Shown: positions 41,646-51,120, numbered from the stretch's first letter. The stretch is 64,000 nt of DNA from JBJHDF01 sp050486405 (GCA_050486405.1 JBJHDF010000017.1:26671-90670), one strand, 5' to 3'. The notes: generated by a model not told the origin, from the letters alone. Numbers and translations are program-made.

Positions 41646-42350
41646 CTATTCGAAATTGTATCCAAACAGCTCAATATCTCTCTCGTAGAGTCTATAAATG
41701 CAGTCAATCGATTCTTTATCAAAATAGTCCTTCCAGTGATCATGATTGCGCTTTTGACTCCTGCTATGCGTAAACAAAATACTGCTTATGATCTTCCTGG
41801 CTCGCGAAACAGTGGCATAATTTTTGCCACTGGATGCATTAATATGAGGAAGTCTTGTTAACGGGATCCCTATAGCGTCGCACACTGCATCGAAATCATT
41901 CTGTAGATTCTCGAATCGTCCGACATGGTCAACAAGTATTCTGCCATCGTCACCGCACAGAAAATCACTCTGGGGGCCTACAAACCAACGCTCCTCCTCA
42001 ACCAGTCTGTTCTTGAGTTCATGCAACAGAAACTTCTTGAAATCCATCTTTCTGTCGTATCCAAGAAACCTGTATAGCGAAACCGACCGGCTCCACGGAT
42101 TTCTTACAAAAGAAAACGTGAAATACTGATCAAACATATCTTGAGGGATGTACTTACACGCAACATACTGGTCAGCCCGCAGATGCGCAAGTCTTGGGGG
42201 ACCCAGCTCTGGCCTATCGTTAGGTCTAAGCAGCAAGGGCGCTCTCGTTTCCCAGGTCAAGCCCAAAAGGCTAAGAAAAACATGCTCAATGCTTTGGCCG
42301 GCGCACTTTGGAATGTGAACAAAAATGCACTTGTGGTGGTGCGAAATCAT
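41646..42350 (-). CDS. Sulfotransferase family 2-like protein
   Basis: A 234-residue protein with IFVHIPKCAGQSIEHVF (residues 9-25), the P-loop form typical of Sulfotransfer_2 and heparan sulfate 2-O-like enzymes, and FSFVRNPWSRSVSLYRFLG as second phosphate-binding motif. Predicted to sulfate a glycan using PAPS from the neighbouring cysC. AT-richer than cysCQ and bounded by direct repeats, it looks inserted upstream of cysQ. Confidence 0.82.
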   Translation of the reverse strand: MISHHHKCIFVHIPKCAGQSIEHVFLSLLGLTWETRAPLLLRPNDRPELGPPRLAHLRADQYVACKYIPQDMFDQYFTFSFVRNPWSRSVSLYRFLGYDRKMDFKKFLLHELKNRLVEEERWFVGPQSDFLCGDDGRILVDHVGRFENLQNDFDAVCDAIGIPLTRLPHINASSGKNYATVSRARKIISSILFTHSRSQKRNHDHWKDYFDKESIDCIYRLYERDIELFGYNFE

Positions 42351-42436
42351 ATAGAGGGTTGCCTGGGTAGGCCCGACGCCAAAAGTTGTGGATGATCCAC
42401 TATACAGTGGTGTGCGGAAAGATCAACTACGCCATC

Positions 42437-42483
42437 AAAAGGTATCGACATTCCAACTCTTGTCCTGCTTACGCTACGCTGCT
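42437..42483. repeat. Direct repeat, copy 2 (cysQ start and leader)
   Basis: Second copy of the elements at 41542-41587; it lies in a non-coding gap and contains the first codons of cysQ without the rest of the gene. Confidence 0.8.
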
Positions 42484-42489
42484 CCTAAA

Positions 42490-42561
42490 CTCCCCTCCCG
42501 CTTGCGGGGCGCTGCGACCCATTAACCCCCCTCCCGCTTGCGGGAGGGGCTGGGGGAGGGT
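42490..42561. repeat. REP-like palindromes, two adjacent copies
   Basis: CCCCTCCCGCTTGCGGG occurs at about 42492 and again at about 42528, where it continues as GAGGGGCTGGGGGAGGG. The second copy forms a strong hairpin and overlaps the 3' end of the gene at 42522. Related to 15190-15228. Confidence 0.7.
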
Positions 42562-44255
42562 GCCGCTAACAAATCCGGAATCAACGCCAGGGCATCCAGG
42601 TATTGCTGCTTGGCGCAAAGCCAATCAAATTCAAACAGCAAGGCAGCCAAAGTGACCGCCTGCACATCAACCGATTGCAACGCTGGGCGCCGAACAGAAG
42701 CCCGCTGTAACCCCTGAGGAAGGTTTGCCAAACTCTTCTGACCAAGGGGCCAATCACTTCCAATTGGCTCCAATGTCCAGCGTGCCCAGTAATTCACCCA
42801 AAGCTCTCCCTCGGCGTCCTGCATCAGTGTATTGGCATTGATATCAGGGTTAACCACTATCAAAGGCAATTCCTGAACAGCGGTCAGCATGCGCGGCAAA
42901 TGGTCCTCCAACTTGCGCACCAAGAGCCCGTCCTCTTCACCAGCGGCCATGGTTAAACGCTTTATAAGGGCCGAATCCAGGCGCTGCCAGAGCATCGGGT
43001 GCGAACGGGCATACCGGGCCGCCAGATCCTGTGGCGGCTCATAGGCCCACAGCGCAGACAGAAACTGCTCTGTGTGCTCGGAAGCCTTCACAGAAGCACA
43101 ACCCCCAGGCAGCGAAAATAGGTGATAAAGCCATTTTCCCACTTCCCCAACAGCAAGCAGCGGTAGAGAGGGTAAGTGTTCGCTGGATGGGTCGAGCAAA
43201 AGTGTCGCTTCGTGGCTGGATAACAGAGACGACTTTTTTCCGTACACCCGGATCAGGTACTGTCCCATGAGTTCTTCAGCAGCATCGTACGCTGCTACCT
43301 CAAGCGCCACCAGATCATTTACCCCGGTCTGACGCCATTGTATATGCAGGCGCCTTGGATCGATAGCCAACTGCTTATCCAGCAGTTGGCGCAGCCAGTC
43401 CTCCCGGGTATGCGGTTCAAACAGCGACCAAAACTCCTCCAGCCGATCATCTACCCTGGAAAGTGAGTGCCCGCTAAAGAACAAGGCATTCAGGTTGCGA
43501 CGTTTTTCGTACAAATTGACAATAGCGTTTACCAGCCGGGACTTCCTGTTAAACGTCTGACGCGCGAGTATCAGGGAAATGATAACCACCAGAAAATTCG
43601 GTGCCGACCCGGACACGAACTGAGCAACCAACAGGAAGAAAACCAACAAAAAGCCCAGTGCTGAAAAAACTGAAAGAATAGATGCCAGGCTGTCTTCAAT
43701 ACGCTGACGAAATGCTTCGCTGACTCTGTAGGCGATCCCGGCAACAGCAATACAAAGCAGGGTGTAAACCACCATCGCCAGGCCCACGAGCGGATACACA
43801 AGGCCCAAAACAAGCCACACACAAGCAATAAACACAGCGTCAGCCAGAGCGCCCGCATAACGACGATAGCTGGCAGTGGCAATATCATCCTGATTCTCGA
43901 ACAATACGATCTTTCGGCTCCGCTCCAACAGATGCCCGGCGCCGCGGTTTGCCAGCCAATGAATCAGCCTTTCCATAGCCAGATGAAGAAGATAGAAAGC
44001 CGGCGTAGCAATACTCAAGGATACAATCAGGACATCGCGATCAAATTGCATCAACTCTTGCGGAAAATAACGCGGAAAGCCATCCGAACCGAAAAGAATT
44101 ATAACTTTCAGAGGCAACAAAAATGCCAGCAATTGCGATATCTGTGAAACCAGCGTAGCAGGAATCACAAGCAAGGTCGGACCCAGAGCCACCCGCAAGA
44201 ACTTTCTCCCAAGAGTCCAGAGCCAACGAAAACTGGCATAAGTAGCTAAAAACAA
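42522..44255 (-). CDS. Multispanning membrane protein with degenerate kinase-like C-terminal domain
   Basis: A 577-residue protein from a TTG at 44255 with AGGAGA 6 bases upstream. Residues 20-265 hold about five or six membrane segments (for example LLVIPATLVSQISQLLAFLL, FLLVFFLLVAQFV), partly recalling ABC-transporter membrane domains. The soluble C-terminal half has VVNPDINANTLMQDAEGELW near residue 480, which resembles the HxDxxxxN loop of APH/protein-kinase folds but lacks the His and a clear DFG-type Asp. Function unknown; possibly a regulator or transporter-linked pseudokinase of glycan export. The last residues (SPSPSRKREGG) come from a REP-like repeat. Confidence 0.6.
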   Translation of the reverse strand: MFLATYASFRWLWTLGRKFLRVALGPTLLVIPATLVSQISQLLAFLLPLKVIILFGSDGFPRYFPQELMQFDRDVLIVSLSIATPAFYLLHLAMERLIHWLANRGAGHLLERSRKIVLFENQDDIATASYRRYAGALADAVFIACVWLVLGLVYPLVGLAMVVYTLLCIAVAGIAYRVSEAFRQRIEDSLASILSVFSALGFLLVFFLLVAQFVSGSAPNFLVVIISLILARQTFNRKSRLVNAIVNLYEKRRNLNALFFSGHSLSRVDDRLEEFWSLFEPHTREDWLRQLLDKQLAIDPRRLHIQWRQTGVNDLVALEVAAYDAAEELMGQYLIRVYGKKSSLLSSHEATLLLDPSSEHLPSLPLLAVGEVGKWLYHLFSLPGGCASVKASEHTEQFLSALWAYEPPQDLAARYARSHPMLWQRLDSALIKRLTMAAGEEDGLLVRKLEDHLPRMLTAVQELPLIVVNPDINANTLMQDAEGELWVNYWARWTLEPIGSDWPLGQKSLANLPQGLQRASVRRPALQSVDVQAVTLAALLFEFDWLCAKQQYLDALALIPDLLAAPSPSPSRKREGG

Positions 44256-44365
44256 CCCTATTCTCCTAATCGATACATTTTACAACCCGCATGCGCTCCC
44301 GTTTTCACAGGACCGTACAACCAAAACTTACGCCCAGCTATTTCATCAAGATATTTTTTAAAAAA

Positions 44366-45100
44366 TCAATTAAGGTTATAACCTTTAACATAACTACGCA
44401 AATGTTTTTCAGAAATGTTTGCCACAACATCCAACACACTGAGCATGGGAACAAACGATCGCACCCGCACCTGTGGATACCAGTGAAATACCGGCTGCAG
44501 AAACGATATCCTAACGCCCATTTCAAGAAAAATCTTGGAATCGTACAGATCAATACCAGACGGTAGGTTTAAATAGTGATCAGCTCCTACGCGTCGACAA
44601 ATTTCAAGAACTCGCTGCTGGCCTCGGTAGGAATCCGGCACCGACAATTCGGAACTGAACTTCAATGGTGTCGTGATGCCCAGGATCTCACAACCATCCA
44701 TCAAAGTGCGCGCCGTTACGTCTGAAAAACTTCGACTAATTCTCCTGTCGACAAGGTAATGAATAAGTTTCTCCACCATTCCCACGGCACTGTCTCGACT
44801 CAGGCTTCCCGAGAGTCTCAACGATCTCACTAGCTGACTGCAATCATCCAGAGCCTTTGGTGAGTAACGTTTTTCACTGATACGTTGCGACCTTGGCCCG
44901 TCTTCTACGGAAACTGTAAATCGCTTTTCTTCGCCATTCAACAAGATTCGGTTGCGGTTCATCCACCCCCGTGATATATACTGAACACAATCAAAAATCC
45001 AGAACTCATCAACAGCATCTATTAGCTGAAAATAGCCCATATAGGGAAACAAGTAAGGCTGCATAATCGCAACCCGCTTGCCTTCTCCGAAGGTTGACAC
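44366..45100 (-). CDS. WbqC-like family protein
   Basis: A 244-residue protein with VAIMQPYLFPYMGYFQLIDA (residues 10-29), the hallmark of the WbqC family, then FDCVQYISRGWMNRNRILL and HYLNLPSGIDLYD. Family members sit in O-antigen and capsule loci; their reaction is not established to my knowledge. A GTG at 45100 with GAGAGG upstream is the likely start, 2 bases after the previous stop, so it is coupled to the sulfotransferase gene. Confidence 0.85.
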   Translation of the reverse strand: MSTFGEGKRVAIMQPYLFPYMGYFQLIDAVDEFWIFDCVQYISRGWMNRNRILLNGEEKRFTVSVEDGPRSQRISEKRYSPKALDDCSQLVRSLRLSGSLSRDSAVGMVEKLIHYLVDRRISRSFSDVTARTLMDGCEILGITTPLKFSSELSVPDSYRGQQRVLEICRRVGADHYLNLPSGIDLYDSKIFLEMGVRISFLQPVFHWYPQVRVRSFVPMLSVLDVVANISEKHLRSYVKGYNLN

Positions 45101-45102
45101 AA

Positions 45103-46134
45103 CTATTCCAGCCTCTCAAACACAATAGGCTTATCAGCCAACATACGGTAGTAAGACGACCAAGTCTCGAATCGGCGGCGCGTGTCAGAATCGATAATCT
45201 GGTATCCGGCTTTCTCGTCAGGCTCAATCGAATCGATGTGTGCCTCCAGAGCATCCATTGTCTCAAAGTCTCCAAAGCACCGGGACTCGTCATCCCCCAC
45301 GGAATATCCGAATAGTTTCATCATTGATCTACACTTAAAGTTAATATAAGCTTTCTCATTCAACGAAAGCAACACATCATGCTGTGATGCTAATTCAGGT
45401 TTCAACCCGGAACTCAAGTTTCTCCACATCGGTGACCTACCCGCGTCAGCTACGGCACTTTGACTATATTTCTGAAAGTTCAACATTCTTTCACTAAAGT
45501 TGATATGAAGTTTTTGGCAAACCTGATCAAGACAGATCTTGGGCGCCCTGAGCAAGTCCTCATAACGAAGAAACGCCACCGGCGTTTCCTTCGGCATTAG
45601 AGACAGGGAACGAATATAGCCTTCTTGATCCGATAACCAAGTCTCAACGGCCCGTTTTACTCCACCCCTAATCAAGGCCGCATTCTTCCAGGACGCCGCC
45701 ATACCCCGGGGATCCCGAACCATAAACAGAAATCGGGGCCGCTCCGCACTGATACGTACAAAATCAAGAAACTGATAGGCGGAGTTTTCCTTCAGAACGA
45801 CACAACACTTTCGGGAGGCATCAAGCTCCGCGGAGTAAATTGATGCCACCATATCTGCCGGCGCATACCAATCATCAAGAATTTCAAGAAGTTCATTGTC
45901 CGAACAGCGATCAATTAACCAAACACTGGACTTCAGACGGAATATTTCAAGAACCGTAGATCGCAACGCTGAAACATCCCCACCAAACTTGCAACTAAAC
46001 TTCGCCATCAATCGGTACAGATGACTCGCGCCGGGGCCACATACCTCAGGGCTTGCGTCTAACATTTTAGTAACAAGATTACTTCCAGATCGCTCGGAAC
46101 AGAACAACACAATTGGTGATCTTAGCACTGTCAT
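45103..46134 (-). CDS. Sulfotransferase family protein
   Basis: A 343-residue protein with IVLFCSERSGSNLVTKML (residues 8-25) as P-loop and FLFMVRDPRGMAASWKNA (about residues 136-153) as 3'-phosphate site; LRYEDLLRAP is a further common sulfotransferase motif. Larger than the other copies in the window. It is 1 base from the GT-D/DegT fusion upstream and 2 from the wbqC-like gene, so the three probably form one unit. Confidence 0.85.
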   Translation of the reverse strand: MTVLRSPIVLFCSERSGSNLVTKMLDASPEVCGPGASHLYRLMAKFSCKFGGDVSALRSTVLEIFRLKSSVWLIDRCSDNELLEILDDWYAPADMVASIYSAELDASRKCCVVLKENSAYQFLDFVRISAERPRFLFMVRDPRGMAASWKNAALIRGGVKRAVETWLSDQEGYIRSLSLMPKETPVAFLRYEDLLRAPKICLDQVCQKLHINFSERMLNFQKYSQSAVADAGRSPMWRNLSSGLKPELASQHDVLLSLNEKAYINFKCRSMMKLFGYSVGDDESRCFGDFETMDALEAHIDSIEPDEKAGYQIIDSDTRRRFETWSSYYRMLADKPIVFERLE

Positions 46135-46135
46135 A

Positions 46136-48220
46136 TTAGCATCCTGAACAAATCTTCAGGGCCGATTTCATTAACGTCAGATACGTTTCATTACTCAGAG
46201 CTCTGTTAAACGGATTATTTGAGATACATACGATACGCCTGTACAGTCGATTAGCCTGAGAGGATAGCGCGGGCTCCATATTCGAACCCCCCAAAGGCTT
46301 GTAGTATTTTCGAAAGAGCAATGGGTAACCATCGCTGACAATTCTAACCTCATTCGGCGCCACAAATGGTGTATAAGCCCTGGGGGACAAGGAATCGGTT
46401 CGCCCCTTCAAAGGTACCAATGACAGTTCGGAATCAACAACCAGCGATTTTACCCGCCTTTCCTGCCACTGATAAAATGGGCGCCATTGGTCCAAGGTTT
46501 CCAAGCGATCAATAATCGCCGCCGCAGCCAGATCACTCAACTTGTAGTTTGAGCCAAGCCAACTCCACTCCCCCAGACCAACCCCGAAGTTGGCCAGCTT
46601 TCTCGCTATTGGCGCCTCTTCCTCATTACATATCAGAAAACCGCCCTCGCCAACCCCCCAAGGCTTGGTGTGGTGACAGGAAACGATCTCAATAGGAGCA
46701 TCCTTTTCGCGGTTAATGCTCGGTCGGTCCAGCAGGCCAGTCGCATTATCCACCACCATGCGCTTGCCATTCCGTTTACACCACTGATAAAGAGGCTCCC
46801 AATCCGAGTTTTGAGAGAACACGTTAGTATAAACCACACCGTCGTATTGTTCTTTGGGCACCAAATCCAACTGCTGAAAATCCAGACGCCCAATGGCATC
46901 ACAATCCACGAACAATGGTTTTGCCAGGCTTCCACAGGCTGCCGAAAAAAAGCTGAACCGGGAGGTTACCCACCTGAACTCTTTAGCACCAGAGAGAATA
47001 TGGTTCAATGCCGTTGCGATGTGTAGCGCGGACGTTCCGCTGTTCACTGCCACTACATGCCGATCTGAAGGGAGCGCGAGAAGGTTATGCACAATCTCTT
47101 CCAGAAGTTGGACGACAGGGCCATAGTTGGCGTGGCGGTTTACATTGACAGAGAGAGACAAGTATTGACTCAGACGATGAACGTCGTAGTGTTTGTTCTC
47201 GAGAAACCCTGGCACTTCAATGTATTCAGCGGTAGGCGAATAAGCTGAAGCCTTCGGCTCAGGCACCCCCCTATTTCGGGCCATTTCAATGAGCATTGCA
47301 TTCCGGTAGCCCGCATCCCTGGGATAATAGCGTGTCAGAGACTTTGGCAAATTCATGGAATGAACGGCGGCAGAAAGCTGGTGCTGATACGCTTTCATCC
47401 AGTTTCGCTGCAACGCACCGTTTTCAGAAAAGGCGTAGAATGCTGCGCCGATATCGACAAATTGGCAAAATGCCTTCGCTCGATTCAGTTCAAAACCGAG
47501 CCACGTCGCCAGGGCTCCGCCAATCATGGCAATTACAACAGGGGGTTTTGCAGCCTCCCCCACCAACAGATCCTTAACTTTGGCCAACAACTCATAGCGG
47601 TGATTTCTTGCTTCTCGCTCATGAACCTCCACAAATTTAATATCATCAAACGACAAGCTATCGAACAGCGCCCTATTCTGAGCGTTGCATAGCACAACAA
47701 GATTTCTATGTTCAAGAGCGCTCAAAAAGCCAGGCAATTCGCCATTGATGATAGCCTGTTTAAACTCATATCCGCTTAATCCAAGTTTTTCGCTCTTCTC
47801 CAAAAGTTTACGTGACACATACCGACCAATAAGCAACCGGCATCCGGCAGCGGGACGTAACGGCGTACCCTCAATGCGATCCGACAGAGGCCAGGGGTGA
47901 AGTGAAGGGGCGAAGTAAAAGTTGCTTGATCTATCATCATACGTACGAAAAAGATCTAACAATTCCGTCAGAAAGCCTTCGGCAATGAAAAATGTTCCCT
48001 GAGCACCAATACGCGACTCCAGTTGTACGACTTGCTCATCGGACAATTCGCTTAAATTATCCAAGCGATATCCCAGAGACTCAATAACTTCCAGTCGCTC
48101 CCAGAACCCATGATTCAGCTTACTAAAGATAAAGGGCCGCCCACTCGCCAGTTGATTTACGATGAAATCATAAGCGGGGTTGCATCTCGATACCCAAGGT
48201 TCCCAAAACATCAATGACAA
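46136..48220 (-). CDS. Fusion of a GT-D-like glycosyltransferase domain and a DegT/DnrJ/EryC1-like aminotransferase
   Basis: A 694-residue two-domain protein. Residues 1-330 resemble GT-D fold (DUF1792-type) glycosyltransferases: FIVNQLASGRPFIFSKLNHG, APSLHPWPLSDRI, LVVLCNAQNRALFDSL and VVIAMIGGALATWLGFEL. Residues 345-694 are PLP aminotransferase-like: VAVNSGTSALHIATAL, DNATGLLDRPS, and SCHHTKPWGVGEGGFL with the lysine that would bind PLP. So it may make and transfer an amino sugar, or the second domain may be structural. A TTG at 48220 with GAGAGG upstream, or ATG at 48211, is the start. Confidence 0.7.
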   Translation of the reverse strand: MSLMFWEPWVSRCNPAYDFIVNQLASGRPFIFSKLNHGFWERLEVIESLGYRLDNLSELSDEQVVQLESRIGAQGTFFIAEGFLTELLDLFRTYDDRSSNFYFAPSLHPWPLSDRIEGTPLRPAAGCRLLIGRYVSRKLLEKSEKLGLSGYEFKQAIINGELPGFLSALEHRNLVVLCNAQNRALFDSLSFDDIKFVEVHEREARNHRYELLAKVKDLLVGEAAKPPVVIAMIGGALATWLGFELNRAKAFCQFVDIGAAFYAFSENGALQRNWMKAYQHQLSAAVHSMNLPKSLTRYYPRDAGYRNAMLIEMARNRGVPEPKASAYSPTAEYIEVPGFLENKHYDVHRLSQYLSLSVNVNRHANYGPVVQLLEEIVHNLLALPSDRHVVAVNSGTSALHIATALNHILSGAKEFRWVTSRFSFFSAACGSLAKPLFVDCDAIGRLDFQQLDLVPKEQYDGVVYTNVFSQNSDWEPLYQWCKRNGKRMVVDNATGLLDRPSINREKDAPIEIVSCHHTKPWGVGEGGFLICNEEEAPIARKLANFGVGLGEWSWLGSNYKLSDLAAAAIIDRLETLDQWRPFYQWQERRVKSLVVDSELSLVPLKGRTDSLSPRAYTPFVAPNEVRIVSDGYPLLFRKYYKPLGGSNMEPALSSQANRLYRRIVCISNNPFNRALSNETYLTLMKSALKICSGC

Positions 48221-48256
48221 TATTCCTCTCGCGCTTTGTAGTTCATAAATTTAAGA

Positions 48257-48296
48257 AGCAAACGAGTAGAGAGAAATTCCATCTCCACTGAGAACG
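48257..48296 (-). pseudogene. Remnant of the start of the exostosin-like gene
   Basis: Reads MEFLSTRLL on the minus strand and then diverges; it matches the start of the gene at 53045-54019 (MEFLSTRLF). It continues the fcl remnant beside it, showing that the duplicated segment ran from fcl into the next gene. Confidence 0.6.
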
Positions 48297-48887
48297 CTAC
48301 CCTCGAAATCCATCTCGATTTGCCAAGAACCACTCATATGCATCGCGCAGGCCATATCGTCAACGTGCAGGAACTCACACATGGGCGAGTCTGTACCTCA
48401 CGCCATCACACTGGCATCTCCACATTCACTGGCTTTATGAAAACGGCACAGCAGTGCCGGTATTACGTGACTGTTCTTGGGGTGAAAACTGTCGTTAGGA
48501 CCGTATAAATTGGCCGGCATAACAGAGCGGTAGTCGCGCCCGTATTGACGATTGTAGCTCTCGCACAGCTTAACGTCGGCAGTTTTGCTATGGCATAAGG
48601 TTCGTTGGTTGGTTCTAGAGTTCCCGCTAGCAGCGCTTTTTCGCGTATTGCTTGCTTTGCCATTTTCGGGTAAATGCACGATGGCCCCAAAAACAATAAC
48701 TTCTGAATACCTGCCTGATGAGCCGAGTGAATAATACCAGACTCTATCATCAGGTTTTCATATGGGTCGAGCAAATCCAATTCGTTGCGCGATCTTGTGA
48801 TGATATTAACTTCATCCCGATTTGCAGTTGCCGAACAATGGCGTCGCCGACCATACTGTTATGACCGGCGACGAAAGGGTTTTTCAT
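48297..48887 (-). pseudogene. fcl: Broken copy of GDP-L-fucose synthase (fcl)
   Basis: The start codon at 48887 (GGAAGAG upstream) opens MKNPFVAGHNSMVGDAIV-like sequence, followed in other frames by stretches matching the intact fcl at 54034-54993, such as LFLGPSCIYPKMAKQAIRE and PTNEPYAIAK. Length is 591 bases against 960; by alignment about 265 bases near the 3' end and about 100 near the 5' third are missing, and frameshifts break the rest. It cannot make an active enzyme. It marks the far end of a duplicated segment. Confidence 0.85.
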
Positions 48888-48929
48888 GGTGTCTCTTCCA
48901 ACCCTGAGCGTGTCCTGCCAAGCAGGTAC

Positions 48930-50645
48930 TCAGTGCCCCACGGTTGCGAGTTGGCGTTCGGCGACCACCTGCTGAACGACACGCTCCAGCCGCGCCAGTC
49001 GTTCCTCCAACGCAGCATTTTCTTCCTTAAGCCGGGCGTTATCCGCCATCACACTGTTCAGTGAGGCTTGCTTTTCTGTGAGCTGCGCGGTCACTGCCTG
49101 CACGGCGGCGAGAGCGACCCCGGAGGTGTCTAGTGTGGAAATTCGCGTTTCGTCACTGCCGACACCAAAGATCCGCGCAAAATCCTGCGCCATGGGGCCG
49201 ATGTGCAGCGACTCGGAGTCGTCATTGCGATATCGCCAGAAGGCAATGGGTAACTCCATGACATGCTCGAGAATGTCTGCGGCATTGACCGGGGTAATGT
49301 CTCGCTTGTCATTGATATCGGAGCCTTGGGACAGTACCCCAGGGATCGTCACATTACCGGCGCTGTCCACGCGCATTTCAATTGCCCCGCTCCCGATCCT
49401 GGTGATGATGAAGCTGCCGGTGTTATGTTCCGTCGCTAAACGCCAGTTATTGCCACTGGCGAGGTTGACGAAATCAACACGGGAGCCACCGTTGTTCTCA
49501 AGTCTGAGCATCTGCCTGTCGCCGATGGAGCCGGGATTTCGGCGCACATGCAAGGCTGCGGAAGGCGACGCCGTGCCAATACCGACGTCACCAGTCGCTG
49601 CGATGTCAAGTGAACTCGTGGGGGCACCCGGACGGATGCGCAAGGGAAGAGAGCTTCCATTAGTCACGTCGCGCACAAAGAAGTTTGTCTCGTTTCCCGC
49701 GATGTCCCAAGTATACGGACCCCACGGTCCCGCTTCATTCTGTTCCAGGCGAATGCCCGGTGTGTTGAAAGTTTCGATATGCATATTCAGGATTGGATTG
49801 CTGGTGCCGAGACCGACGCGTCCGCTTGAGGCTATTCGAAATGCATTGGTGGGCGCTTCGCCGTCAACGCGGAAGGGTGTGGATACTGGCGCATTGCCGT
49901 TGGCCGCGTTGAAGCCCAGCCAGTCGATCGAGAAGTGGTCCGCGCCGCCACTGGCGCTGTCATTGGCGCGTAACTGCCAGTCTCCGGCTGGAAAGCCTCC
50001 TGCGGTTGAGGTGTCAATGAAGGCAATGCGGAGATTGTTTTCCTTGAGCCTCAGCGTATCGAAACCGAAGCTCTCGGACGATAGGCAGTCGAAGCCCACA
50101 CAGATACTACCCTGCACGATCAGATCGTCGTTGATGGTCTGGCTCATCATGCGGATGTCGGTTCCGGTCGGGCGTTTCGCCATGGAGTCGTAGAAGTGGG
50201 AGGATTCCCACGAATCGGGGCCGTCTTCAGGCAGGTTCGGGTCGACAATCAGGCCCTGGGTAACCGTAAAGGTACCGACCTTTGGATTGGGTGCCGGGCC
50301 CTGCGGCGGCTCCAGCCCGCGGTGTTCGGGAGCGACCGTATCGTCTGCCAGGTCCATATGCGGTATGATCGTGTAGTTGTAGCGTCCATCGGGAAGATCG
50401 TCGTCGAACACGAACGACAGCTTGATCGCCGGCAGGTTCCCCCACGCGAAGTCCCCGTGCCAGATGCGGCCATCCGGGGCTACGATCCGCAGAGTGAGCG
50501 CCTCGTGCTCGGCAACGTCACCGCTCAGGAAGTCCACCGTCTGGCCGTCGATGACCAGCGCAACATCGTCTTGCGCGAACACGATGCTGTAGAACAACAT
50601 ACTGGAAGCGGCAATGAGCAACGCATTTTTCATTTTTTGTTTCAT
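48930..50645 (-). CDS. Secreted tail-fibre-like protein with C-terminal S74 chaperone-type domain
   Basis: A 571-residue protein from ATG 50645 (GGAAG 7 bases upstream), starting with a signal peptide (NALLIAASSMLFYSIVFAQ) cleaved near residue 23. The middle holds repeated beta-rich units with GRVGLGTSNPILNMHI and GDVGIGTASPSAALHV, typical of fibre shafts. The C-terminal S74 region has SDINDKRDITPVNAADIL, HIGPMAQDF, and TSGVALAAVQ, followed by a coiled coil (ENAALEERLARLERVVQQV). S74 domains trimerise and then cleave themselves off fibre proteins such as phage endosialidases. Here the protein is exported and lies alone among glycan genes. Confidence 0.82.
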   Translation of the reverse strand: MKQKMKNALLIAASSMLFYSIVFAQDDVALVIDGQTVDFLSGDVAEHEALTLRIVAPDGRIWHGDFAWGNLPAIKLSFVFDDDLPDGRYNYTIIPHMDLADDTVAPEHRGLEPPQGPAPNPKVGTFTVTQGLIVDPNLPEDGPDSWESSHFYDSMAKRPTGTDIRMMSQTINDDLIVQGSICVGFDCLSSESFGFDTLRLKENNLRIAFIDTSTAGGFPAGDWQLRANDSASGGADHFSIDWLGFNAANGNAPVSTPFRVDGEAPTNAFRIASSGRVGLGTSNPILNMHIETFNTPGIRLEQNEAGPWGPYTWDIAGNETNFFVRDVTNGSSLPLRIRPGAPTSSLDIAATGDVGIGTASPSAALHVRRNPGSIGDRQMLRLENNGGSRVDFVNLASGNNWRLATEHNTGSFIITRIGSGAIEMRVDSAGNVTIPGVLSQGSDINDKRDITPVNAADILEHVMELPIAFWRYRNDDSESLHIGPMAQDFARIFGVGSDETRISTLDTSGVALAAVQAVTAQLTEKQASLNSVMADNARLKEENAALEERLARLERVVQQVVAERQLATVGH

Positions 50646-50699
50646 TTTTTTCTTCCGATTCAAGTAAATTAAGTGCAATCTATTGTGCGGCCAGCAGGT

Positions 50700-51120
50700 C
50701 ACCCGCCTGCCCCCAAAAACTTCATCTAGATATGCACCATGTGGCACAGCTTTGCCCTCACTGGACATAAGATGATCCCGGTTCTTTGAAAATACCGAGT
50801 GAACCCATACCTTGTCATTCATAAATAACCCGACAAACCAACGGAACATCAGGTCGCAGTCCAAGCGCTCCATCATCTATCGCTCTGATCGGATTGTACA
50901 GAATATCTAGAGAAGTAGCGCTCAAAGTAATTGCTCCGGCGGTAATTGAGGGGCGGCCAACGATCGAATATATCTCAGAGAAGGCAGGCTCCAAATCAAT
51001 CAGTTCCCGATCAACTAGCTGACGAACTTTTCTGATAGAATGAGCGGTCGGAATCCGGCTTTCCAGGTCAACATAGCTGATAAGTGCTGCTTGTTTTTTT
51101 GATTGTCTCCGCATCGTCAT
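50700..51120 (-). pseudogene. Truncated, frameshifted IS5-family transposase
   Basis: MRRQSKKQAALISYVDLESRIPTAH and EIYSIVGRPSITAGA (about 51114-50950) match the start of IS5-type transposases. After a frameshift near 50880 the reading continues as MERLDCDLMFRWFVGLFMND and VHSVFSKNRDHLM. The catalytic DDE part is gone; the sequence stops where the leader of the fibre gene begins. Confidence 0.8.
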
